From an uncultured Clostridia bacterium (GTDB taxonomy: Bacteria > Bacillota > Clostridia > TANB77 > CAG-508), in contig CANQOU010000045.1 in the NCBI GenBank assembly GCA_947625565.1, positions 1 to 8,714 on the forward strand: 8,714 bases of DNA, given 5' to 3'. Position 1 is the stretch's first letter, and every line of letters starts with the position of its first letter. Of the stretch, positions 1-5,364 are shown piece by piece. Position numbers and translations under genes: made by a program. The notes under the pieces are model-generated. The model searched no databases. It saw only the letters and a list, made by a program, of their open reading frames with translations, and was not told the DNA's origin.

Positions 1-53
1 CCCGTGACCTCAGCCTTACCAAGGCTGCACTCTACCAACTGAGCTATAAAGGC
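1..53 (-). tRNA. tRNA-Thr (anticodon GGU), 3' part outside the window
   Basis: Read on the minus strand, the RNA starts at position 53 with acceptor strand GCCTTTA, then TA and the D-arm GCTCAGTTGGTAGAG. The anticodon stem is CAGCC/GGCTG around the loop TTGGTAA (positions 22 to 16), giving anticodon GGU, which reads the threonine codons ACU and ACC. The variable region begins before the window edge cuts the gene, so the T-arm, 3' acceptor strand and discriminator base cannot be seen. It is transcribed divergently from thrS, whose T-box leader should bind exactly this kind of tRNA. Confidence 0.93.
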
Positions 54-66
54 AAATACAAAAAAC

Positions 67-95
67 ATTATATATGAAAAAAAAGAAAATGTAAA
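67..95 (-). promoter_or_regulatory. Promoter of the tRNA-Thr gene
   Basis: On the minus strand there is a -35 box TTTACA (positions 95 to 90, 5 of 6 consensus bases), a 17-base spacer, and a perfect -10 box TATAAT (72 to 67). Transcription would start near position 60, a few bases before the mature tRNA 5' end at 53. The match and spacing are what is expected of a strong sigma-A promoter for a stable RNA. Confidence 0.75.
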
Positions 96-103
96 GCATT
101 CTA

Positions 104-132
104 TTGACTTTTTAGAAAAAAAGTAATAAAAT
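104..132 (+). promoter_or_regulatory. Promoter of the thrS-ychF operon
   Basis: A -35 box TTGACT (104-109) is followed by a 17-base spacer and a -10 box TAAAAT (127-132), each 5 of 6 consensus bases. Transcription would start near 139, just upstream of the first T-box stem, so the whole T-box would lie in the leader. It is back to back with the tRNA-Thr promoter; the two -35 boxes are 8 bases apart. Confidence 0.75.
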
Positions 133-138
133 AATAGA

Positions 139-394
139 AATAACAAAAAACAAGTAAGAGAAAAGTAGGATATGAACTACTAATAGAGAGAATTGAGCTA
201 GGCTGGAAATCAATTCAAGCAAGCATATTTGAAAACTAACTCTTGAAGTTTCTAGTGAATAAGCTAGACGTTTAAGATGCGTTATAATCTTATAAATCAA
301 GTAAAAAGAAGGATGGAACCGTGTTCTAATGGAGAGCACTCCTTACATATAGGGGTGAACCATTGATAGCGGTTTTTTTGATATCTATCAATGG
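139..394 (+). promoter_or_regulatory. Threonine T-box riboswitch (leader of thrS)
   Basis: T-box leaders pair with a cognate tRNA and allow read-through of a terminator when that tRNA is uncharged. Stem I has a lower helix AAGAG/CTCTT (156-160 with 240-244), then a specifier loop with the conserved AGTA on the 5' side (164-167) and GAA on the 3' side (231-233). Above it are a helix 168-174/224-230 and a distal hairpin GAATTGA/TCAATTC (190-196/210-216). The likely specifier codon is ACT (Thr) at 235-237; the exact register is inferred. Two small hairpins follow (251-268 and 273-292). The T-box motif lies at 309-323 with bulge TGGAACC (314-320), which would pair with the tRNA acceptor end. The antiterminator is AAGGA/TCCTT (309-313/340-344) plus GTGTTCT/AGAGCAC (321-327/333-339). 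Position and specifier both agree with control of thrS. Confidence 0.92.
316..379 (+). terminator. T-box-controlled intrinsic terminator of the thrS leader
   Basis: A segmented stem can be drawn: AACCGT/GCGGTT (317-322 with 369-374), TAATGG/CCATTG (327-332 with 360-365) and CACTCCT/AGGGGTG (337-343 with 351-357), with a 7-base loop and a few G-U pairs. A run of seven T follows at 373-379. It uses both the T-box bulge sequence and the 3' arm of the antiterminator, so the two folds exclude each other, as the mechanism requires. Confidence 0.75.
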
Positions 395-418
395 AACCCA
401 ACGAAGGGAGAGAAAATT

Positions 419-2323
419 ATGGTAAATATTACATTAAAAGATGGCTCTAAAATGGAAGTAGAAAAAGGAACGAGTATTTTAGAAATTGCAAAAAAAATTA
501 GTGAGGGATTAGCAAGAACAGCAACATGTGGAGAAGTAAATGGAAAGATTAAAGATTTGCGTTATGAAATAAAAGAAGATTGCAATTTAACTATACACAC
601 ATTTACAAGTGAAGATTTAGAAGGCAAAAAAGCATACTGGCATACAACTTCACATATTATGGCACAAGCAGTAAAAAGAATATTTCCTACTGTAAAATTT
701 GCAATAGGTCCAAGCATTGATGACGGATTTTATTATGATTTTGATGTAGAAACACCATTCACTGATGAAGATAAAGCAAAAATAGAAGAAGAAATGAAAA
801 AGATTATAAAAGAAGATATAGAAATTGAACGCTTTACTTTACCAAAAAAAGAAGCTTTAGAATTGATGAAAGACCAACCATATAAACAAGAACTAATTGA
901 AGAATTACCAGAAGGTGAAGAAATCAGTTTCTATAAGCAAGGTGATTTTATTGACCTTTGTGCAGGACCACACTTAATGAGTACAGGCAAAGTTAAAGCA
1001 GTAAAGATATTAACTTCTTCAGGAGCATATTGGAGAGGTAGTGAAAAAAATAAAATGCTACAAAGGATATATGCTATTTCATTTCCAAAAGCAAGTGAAT
1101 TACAAGAATATGTAGATTTATTAGAAGAAGCTAAAAAAAGAGACCATAAAAAATTAGGAAAAGAACTAGACTTATTTATGATTTCACCAGAAGGACCTGG
1201 ATTCCCATTTTTCTTACCAAAAGGCATGGTTTTAAGAAATGTATTAGAAGATTTTTGGAGAAAAATACATATAGAAAATGGATATGTAGAAATAAAAACG
1301 CCAATGATATTAAATGAAGAATTATGGCATCGTTCAGGACATTGGGATCATTATAAAGACAATATGTATACAACAAAAATTGATGATGTAGATTTTGGAA
1401 TTAAACCAATGAATTGTCCAGGTGGAATGATAGTATATAAACGTGATATGCATTCATATCGTGACTTACCAATTCGTGCAGGAGAATTAGGACTAGTACA
1501 TAGACATGAAAAATCTGGAGAATTAAATGGATTATTCCGTGTTAGATGCTTTACTCAAGACGATGCACATATTTTCTGTTTACCAGAACAAATGGAAACA
1601 GAAATTGCAGGTGTAATAAAACTAGTTGATAAAGTATATAGCTTATTTGGATTCCCATATTCAGTAGAATTATCAACAAGACCAGAAGACTCTATGGGAA
1701 GTGATGAACTATGGAATATGGCAGAAAGTACATTAAAAAAAGTTTTAGAAGATTTAAAAATACCATATGAGCTAAATGAAGGAGATGGAGCCTTTTATGG
1801 ACCTAAAATTGACTTCCATATTAAAGATTGCTTAGGAAGAAGTTGGCAATGTGGAACAGTTCAATTAGATTTCCAAATGCCAGAAAGATTTGATTTAACA
1901 TATATAGGCGAAGATGGAGAAAAACATAGACCAGTTATGCTACATCGTGTTATATTTGGAAGTATTGAAAGATTTATAGGTATTTTAATTGAACATTTTG
2001 CAGGAGCATTTCCAACATGGTTAGCACCAGTTCAAGTTAAGATTTTACCAATAAGTGAAAAACATTTAGAATATGCAAAAAAAATATACAATGAACTTTT
2101 TGCGAAAGGAATTCGTGTAGAAATAGATGCATCAAATGAAAAGGTAGGATATAAGATTAGAAAAACTCAGATGGAAAAAGTACCATATATGTTAGTAGTT
2201 GGAGATAAAGAACAAGAAACTGATACAGTTGCAGTACGCTCAAGAGAACTAGGAGATGAGGGCGTAGAGAAAACTGATGAATTCATTAAAAAAATTCAAG
2301 AAGAAATCAATAAAAGAAAATAA
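419..2323 (+). CDS. thrS: Threonyl-tRNA synthetase (EC 6.1.1.3)
   Basis: This enzyme charges tRNA-Thr with threonine in the cytoplasm and removes mischarged serine. The 634-residue length is typical of full-length bacterial ThrRS. Domains in order: an N-terminal TGS domain (about 1-62); the editing domain with HTTSH (75-79) and CAGPH (181-185), which matches the HxxxH and CxxxH editing signature; the class II catalytic core with zinc ligands C333, H384 and H509; motif 2 with arginines 374 and 376; motif 3 with R518; and a C-terminal anticodon-binding domain (about 533-634). No key residue is missing. The ATG at 419 follows an AGGGAG ribosome binding site (405-410) by 8 bases. The gene is preceded by a threonine T-box and followed closely by ychF. 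Expression should rise when uncharged tRNA-Thr accumulates. Confidence 0.98.
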   Translation: MVNITLKDGSKMEVEKGTSILEIAKKISEGLARTATCGEVNGKIKDLRYEIKEDCNLTIHTFTSEDLEGKKAYWHTTSHIMAQAVKRIFPTVKFAIGPSIDDGFYYDFDVETPFTDEDKAKIEEEMKKIIKEDIEIERFTLPKKEALELMKDQPYKQELIEELPEGEEISFYKQGDFIDLCAGPHLMSTGKVKAVKILTSSGAYWRGSEKNKMLQRIYAISFPKASELQEYVDLLEEAKKRDHKKLGKELDLFMISPEGPGFPFFLPKGMVLRNVLEDFWRKIHIENGYVEIKTPMILNEELWHRSGHWDHYKDNMYTTKIDDVDFGIKPMNCPGGMIVYKRDMHSYRDLPIRAGELGLVHRHEKSGELNGLFRVRCFTQDDAHIFCLPEQMETEIAGVIKLVDKVYSLFGFPYSVELSTRPEDSMGSDELWNMAESTLKKVLEDLKIPYELNEGDGAFYGPKIDFHIKDCLGRSWQCGTVQLDFQMPERFDLTYIGEDGEKHRPVMLHRVIFGSIERFIGILIEHFAGAFPTWLAPVQVKILPISEKHLEYAKKIYNELFAKGIRVEIDASNEKVGYKIRKTQMEKVPYMLVVGDKEQETDTVAVRSRELGDEGVEKTDEFIKKIQEEINKRK

Positions 2324-2342
2324 TTAGAAAGGAACAAAAAAT

Positions 2343-3440
2343 ATGAAATTAGGAATTGTAGGGTTACCAAATGTTGGGAAAAGTACATTATTTAATAGCA
2401 TAACAAAAGCAGGAGCAGAATGTGCTAATTATCCATTTTGTACGATAGAACCAAATGTAGGAGTTGTAGCTGTACCAGATGAAAGATTAGATAAATTAAC
2501 CCAAATGTATAATCCTCAAAAAACTACACATGCAATTATTGAATTTGTAGACATCGCAGGTTTAGTAAAAGGAGCAAGTAAAGGAGAAGGACTAGGAAAT
2601 CAATTCTTATCACATATTAGAGAAACAGATGCTATAGTAGAAGTAGTAAGATGTTTTGAAGATACAAATGTAGTACATGTAGATGGAAGCATAGATCCAA
2701 TTAGAGATATTGAAACTATAAATTTAGAATTGATTTTTGCAGATATAGAAACAATCAATAAACGTATGGAAAAGGCAAAGAAAAACCTAAAAGCAGATAA
2801 AAAATATCAAGCTGAAATTGATCTGTTAGAAAAAATATTAGAAGCTTTAGAAACTGGGAAATCAGCAAGAACTTTGCATTTTACAGAAGAGGAACAAGAA
2901 CTTGTAAAAGACATGTTTTTATTAACAATAAAACCAATTTTATATGTTGCAAATGTTTCAGAAGAACAATTGGAACAAGGAGAAAATGATGCAAATGTTC
3001 AAAAAGTAATACAATATGCTCTTCAAGAAAAGGCAGAAGTTATTCCATTATGTGTAAAAATGGAAGAAGAACTTTCAGGATTAGAAGACGAAGATAAAAA
3101 AGAAATGTTAGCAATGTATAATTTAGAAGAATCAGGCTTAGATAAAGTAATTAAAAAAAGTTATGATTTGTTAGGTTTGATGTCTTTTTTAACAGCTGGA
3201 GAACCAGAAGTCAGAGCTTGGACAATAAAGAAAGGAACAAAAGCACCAGAAGCTGCTGGAAAAATTCATACAGATATTCAAAGAGGATTCATTAAAGCAG
3301 AAGTTGTTTCATATAATGATTTAATAAAAGAAGGTAGTATGGTAGCAGCAAAGGAAAAAGGACTAGTGCGTTCTGAAGGAAAAGAGTATGTTATGCAGGA
3401 TGGAGACATTGTTCTATTTAAATTTAATGTAAGTAAATAA
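2343..3440 (+). CDS. ychF: Redox-regulated ATPase YchF (Obg/HflX-superfamily P-loop protein, OLA1 family)
   Basis: YchF is a universally conserved ribosome-associated ATPase of the GTPase superfamily, linked to stress and redox responses; its exact job is unsettled. The 365-residue protein has the G1 loop GLPNVGKS (7-14), G3 motif DIAG (70-73) followed by a glycine-rich switch with KGEGLGNQ, and NVSE (204-207) at the G4 position, where the missing NKxD is the family hallmark for ATP preference. A coiled-coil-like Lys/Glu-rich segment (about 128-170) and a C-terminal TGS domain (about 280-363) complete the usual layout. It starts 19 bases after the thrS stop, with its own AGAAAGGA site, so it is probably co-transcribed with thrS and partly under T-box control. 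No hairpin terminator is visible after it. Confidence 0.97.
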   Translation: MKLGIVGLPNVGKSTLFNSITKAGAECANYPFCTIEPNVGVVAVPDERLDKLTQMYNPQKTTHAIIEFVDIAGLVKGASKGEGLGNQFLSHIRETDAIVEVVRCFEDTNVVHVDGSIDPIRDIETINLELIFADIETINKRMEKAKKNLKADKKYQAEIDLLEKILEALETGKSARTLHFTEEEQELVKDMFLLTIKPILYVANVSEEQLEQGENDANVQKVIQYALQEKAEVIPLCVKMEEELSGLEDEDKKEMLAMYNLEESGLDKVIKKSYDLLGLMSFLTAGEPEVRAWTIKKGTKAPEAAGKIHTDIQRGFIKAEVVSYNDLIKEGSMVAAKEKGLVRSEGKEYVMQDGDIVLFKFNVSK

Positions 3441-3466
3441 AAAATTTAAAAAAAATAAAAAAACTA

Positions 3467-3495
3467 TTGACAGATTAAAAAGGAAAGTATAAAAT
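3467..3495 (+). promoter_or_regulatory. Candidate promoter for the small secreted protein
   Basis: A perfect -35 box TTGACA (3467-3472), a 17-base spacer and a -10 box TAAAAT (3490-3495, 5 of 6). It starts 27 bases after the ychF stop and would leave a leader of about 110 bases before the ATG at 3614. That leader holds a second possible -10, TATAAT (3558-3563), without a good -35, and an 8-bp inverted repeat ATTAGTAT/ATACTAAT (3553-3560/3580-3587) covering it. Confidence 0.6.
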
Positions 3496-3613
3496 AGTTA
3501 CAGTAAACAAAAGTGAAAAATTTATTGTATTTTGTCGTAAATATTTTTAAAAATTAGTATAATTTAAAATATTTGTAAAATACTAATAAAAACAATTCAA
3601 AGGAGAGGAAAAT

Positions 3614-3991
3614 ATGAAAAATTCAAAATTTGTAAAATTAATTCTAGTTATTTTAATAGGAGCTATGATTTTATCAGTTGCCACAAGTGTATTAGCAGCA
3701 GATGATGGATATGGTTTTGATTTAAGCCAAATTACAGGAAATACTCCAACAACCAATACACCAAATGGAACCAATACTCCTAATGGTACTAACACTTTAG
3801 ATACGAACGGACTAAGAAGTAATGCAACACCAACTGCAACAACAAATACAAATAATAACACATATGGAAATACAAATTTACCACATTCAGGTTTGGCTGA
3901 TTCTTCTCTTCCAATAGTAGCCTTAATTGTTATATTTGGAATATCAGCAGCATATGCATACAAAAAAGTTCAAGATTATAAAGGTTTATAA
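3614..3991 (+). CDS. Small exported protein with N/T-rich stalk and LPHSG-type C-terminal anchor
   Basis: The family is not one I can name. Residues 1-28 form a typical signal peptide: Lys at 3, 5 and 8, a hydrophobic core to about 20, and V-L-A before a likely cut at 28/29. Residues 29-88 are a low-complexity stalk rich in Asn, Thr, Pro and Gly, including two copies of TNTPNG (47-52, 53-58). Residues 89-93 are LPHSG, then a hydrophobic segment (about 99-115) and a short tail beginning KKVQDYK. That order (motif, membrane span, basic tail) is the layout of a sortase sorting signal, with Ser where most have Thr. The mature product would be only about 60 residues if sorted, with no folded domain apparent. 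It could instead simply stay in the membrane. The start is supported by AAAGGAGAGG (3599-3608). Its promoter and terminator make it a single-gene unit. Confidence 0.85.
   Translation: MKNSKFVKLILVILIGAMILSVATSVLAADDGYGFDLSQITGNTPTTNTPNGTNTPNGTNTLDTNGLRSNATPTATTNTNNNTYGNTNLPHSGLADSSLPIVALIVIFGISAAYAYKKVQDYKGL
3752..3796 (+). repeat. Short coding repeats (TNTPNG units) in the secreted protein
   Basis: Two 18-base units (3752-3769 and 3770-3787) encode TNTPNG twice, followed by a partial third copy (TNT). The units differ only at synonymous third positions (ACA/ACT, CCA/CCT, GGA/GGT), so the peptide is kept while the DNA has drifted. This suggests an old duplication with selection on the amino acid pattern of the stalk. 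Confidence 0.7.
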
Positions 3992-3994
3992 AAT

Positions 3995-4021
3995 AAAATG
4001 AGCTATAAAAAGCTCATTTTT
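3995..4021 (+). terminator. Intrinsic terminator after the small secreted protein gene
   Basis: A perfect 10-bp inverted repeat, AAAATGAGCT (3995-4004) and AGCTCATTTT (4011-4020), with a 6-base loop and ending in a run of T to 4021. It starts 4 bases after the stop codon. The A-run and T-run on either side would let it act in both directions. Confidence 0.9.
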
Positions 4022-4067
4022 GATATAGTAGGATTAATTAGTAGCAACAGAAAAGGAGAATTTAATC

Positions 4068-4529
4068 ATGGATAAAATAAGAGGATTTGAAATAGCAAAA
4101 GGATTTGAAAATAAAGAAATAAATTTACCAGTTCGTAAAACAAAATATTCTGCTGGATATGATATTGAAGCAGCAGAAGATACTATTATACTAAGCTTTA
4201 AAAAAGGCATGGCACCAACACTTGTAAAAACAGGACTAAAGGCATATATGCTAGATGATGAAGTACTATTTTTATATAACAGAAGTTCTAATCCAAAGAA
4301 AAAAGGGCTAATACTAGCTAATAGTGTAGGTGTTATTGATAAAGATTATTATGGAAATGAAGATAATGATGGACATATAATGTTTGCATTTTATAACATT
4401 AAGGAAGAAGATATACAAATAAAGAAAGGTGAATGCATAGGACAAGGAGTTTTTCAAAAATATTTTATAACTGATAATGATAATGCAACAGGAGTAAGAA
4501 ACGGTGGATTTGGCTCAACAGGAAACTAA
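4068..4529 (+). CDS. dut: dUTP diphosphatase (dUTPase, EC 3.6.1.23)
   Basis: dUTPase splits dUTP into dUMP and pyrophosphate, which keeps uracil out of DNA and supplies dUMP for thymidylate synthesis. The 153-residue protein has the five motifs of the homotrimeric family: AGYD (29-32), RSS (72-74), GVID with D91 and Y94 of the uracil pocket, GQG (125-127), and the C-terminal R144 with GGFGSTG (146-152) that closes over the phosphates. Residues DYYGNEDNDGHI replace the more common DYRGE version of motif 3, a variant I associate with Firmicutes. It starts after AAAAGGAG, 46 bases past the upstream terminator. I see no convincing promoter there, so either a weak one or read-through must drive it. 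Confidence 0.93.
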   Translation: MDKIRGFEIAKGFENKEINLPVRKTKYSAGYDIEAAEDTIILSFKKGMAPTLVKTGLKAYMLDDEVLFLYNRSSNPKKKGLILANSVGVIDKDYYGNEDNDGHIMFAFYNIKEEDIQIKKGECIGQGVFQKYFITDNDNATGVRNGGFGSTGN

Positions 4530-4551
4530 AATTTGACATAAAAAAATGGAA

Positions 4552-4588
4552 AAAATTTGGTAAAAGCCTTTGACTTTTACCAAATTTT
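4552..4588 (+). terminator. Perfect 15-bp hairpin after dut, overlapping the carD promoter
   Basis: The arms 4552-4566 and 4574-4588 are perfectly complementary (core TTTGGTAAAAG/CTTTTACCAAA) with a 7-base loop. It begins 22 bases after the dut stop. The final TTTT (4585-4588) can act as a short U-tract if the outer A-T pairs open, so it is a plausible dut terminator. The same DNA carries the carD -35 box, so it may also or instead be an operator. Confidence 0.55.
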
Positions 4589-4598
4589 GTAGTATAAT
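4570..4598 (+). promoter_or_regulatory. Promoter of the carD-like gene
   Basis: TTGACT (4570-4575, 5 of 6) and a perfect TATAAT (4593-4598) are separated by 17 bases. The start point would be near 4605, giving a leader of about 85 bases. The -35 box spans the loop and 3' arm of the 15-bp palindrome at 4552-4588, so a protein binding the palindrome would block polymerase. Confidence 0.8.
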
Positions 4599-4618
4599 AA
4601 ATATGGTTAAAAAATCCA

Positions 4619-4660
4619 ATAAAGTTATATCATATTGACATAACTTTATAATATTTTTTT
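4619..4660 (+). promoter_or_regulatory. Hairpin with U-run in the carD leader (possible attenuator)
   Basis: The arms 4619-4628 and 4640-4649 pair perfectly over 10 bp (core AAAGTTAT/ATAACTTT) with an 11-base loop. A run of seven T (4654-4660) follows after a 4-base gap, 14 bases before the ribosome binding site. It is AT-only apart from two G-C pairs, so termination may be weak or conditional. Confidence 0.45.
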
Positions 4661-4673
4661 GCTGCAAAATCTG

Positions 4674-4680
4674 AAAGGAG
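4674..4680 (+). promoter_or_regulatory. Ribosome binding site deciding the carD start
   Basis: AAAGGAG ends at 4680, directly before an in-frame TTG (4681) and 9 bases before ATG (4690). Only the ATG has a workable distance, so the 187-residue product is preferred over a 190-residue one. Confidence 0.85.
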
Positions 4681-4689
4681 TTGACTTTT

Positions 4690-5253
4690 ATGTTCAATGT
4701 AGGAGACAAAATTGTATACCCAATGCATGGAGCTGGGACAATAGATTCAATCGAAGAAAAAGATATTTTAGGGGAAAAACAATCTTATTATATTCTTAAA
4801 ATGCCAGGTGAAGTAAAAGTAATGATTCCAACAGCTAAAGCAGAGGAAGTCGGAGTTAGGAATATAATTGATAAACAGTCAGCAGAAAAAGTAATTGGAA
4901 TACTAGAGCAAGATGAGACGCAAATGGATAAAAATTGGAATAAACGCTATAGAGATAATATGGAAAAAATGAGAAGTGGAGACATATATGAAGTAGCAGA
5001 TGTTGTTAGAAATTTAAGTTTTAAACAAAAACAAAAAGGACTTTCAACAGGTGAAAAGAAAATGTTAAATAATGCAAAACAAATACTAGTAAGTGAATTA
5101 GTATTAGCAGAACATGCTACACAAGATGAAGTAGAACAACTAGTAGAAAATAAAATAAATACATCATTTATGACATTTAGAGCAGACGAAATTGATAAAG
5201 AAAGTATCGTTAATAAATTCATACCATTTGATGGTACAGGAACAAACGATTAA
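4690..5253 (+). CDS. CarD-family (CdnL/CarD-TRCF) RNA polymerase-binding regulator
   Basis: CarD-family proteins bind the beta subunit of RNA polymerase and stabilise the open promoter complex, often at rRNA and other growth genes. The N-terminal Tudor-like polymerase-interaction domain (about 1-58) starts with the family pattern VGDKIVYPMHGAGTI (4-18) and continues with an ILG...YYILK strand pair. Residues about 60-150 are a helical domain with the conserved NWNKRYRDN and GDIYEVADVVRNL segments, typical of the DNA-contacting half. A polar tail ends the 187-residue chain. I chose ATG 4690 because AAAGGAG (4674-4680) lies 9 bases before it. The in-frame TTG at 4681 directly abuts that site and would leave no spacing. 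It stands alone, with its own promoter and a hairpin after it. Confidence 0.93.
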   Translation: MFNVGDKIVYPMHGAGTIDSIEEKDILGEKQSYYILKMPGEVKVMIPTAKAEEVGVRNIIDKQSAEKVIGILEQDETQMDKNWNKRYRDNMEKMRSGDIYEVADVVRNLSFKQKQKGLSTGEKKMLNNAKQILVSELVLAEHATQDEVEQLVENKINTSFMTFRADEIDKESIVNKFIPFDGTGTND

Positions 5254-5265
5254 ATAAAAATTCAT

Positions 5266-5329
5266 AGATATCAATAGTTAAAAATACTACTTTATAAATA
5301 ACCACATTATTTTGGCTATTGATATTTTT
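5266..5329 (+). terminator. Long-stem terminator after the carD-like gene
   Basis: ATATCAATAG (5268-5277) pairs perfectly with CTATTGATAT (5316-5325). The stem extends to 5266-5283/5310-5327 with three G-U pairs, giving about 18 bp around a 26-base loop, and runs into five T (5325-5329). It is the only terminator-like structure between carD and the transporter gene. The large loop is unusual for a simple terminator. Confidence 0.6.
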
Positions 5330-5364
5330 AATTGCTTAAATATATTGAGAGAGGAATGTAACAA

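Noticed and set aside
112..339. Minus-strand open frame of 75 codons over the thrS leader
   Set aside because: It lies fully within the T-box leader and thrS promoter, is low-complexity hydrophobic and lacks a ribosome binding site.
3441..3466. Terminator after ychF
   Set aside because: The stretch is A-rich, with no stable hairpin and no T-run on the coding strand.
3583..3963. Minus-strand open frame of 126 codons opposite the small secreted protein gene
   Set aside because: It has no ribosome binding site and no family resemblance, and it is the antisense of a gene with clear signal peptide, ribosome binding site and terminator. The other minus-strand frames over thrS, carD, the fusion gene and ddl are likewise shadows.
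4635..4652. TTGACA (4635-4640) and TATAAT (4647-4652) as a second carD promoter
   Set aside because: Only 6 bases separate the two boxes, so they cannot form one promoter; both lie in or beside the leader hairpin.
4681..4689. TTG at 4681 as the carD start
   Set aside because: It directly abuts the AAAGGAG site with no spacer, while ATG 4690 has a 9-base spacing and begins at the conserved FNVGDK.
5319..5346. TTGATA...TATATT as a promoter for the transporter fusion
   Set aside because: The start point would fall on the ribosome binding site itself, and the -35 box is inside the hairpin arm.
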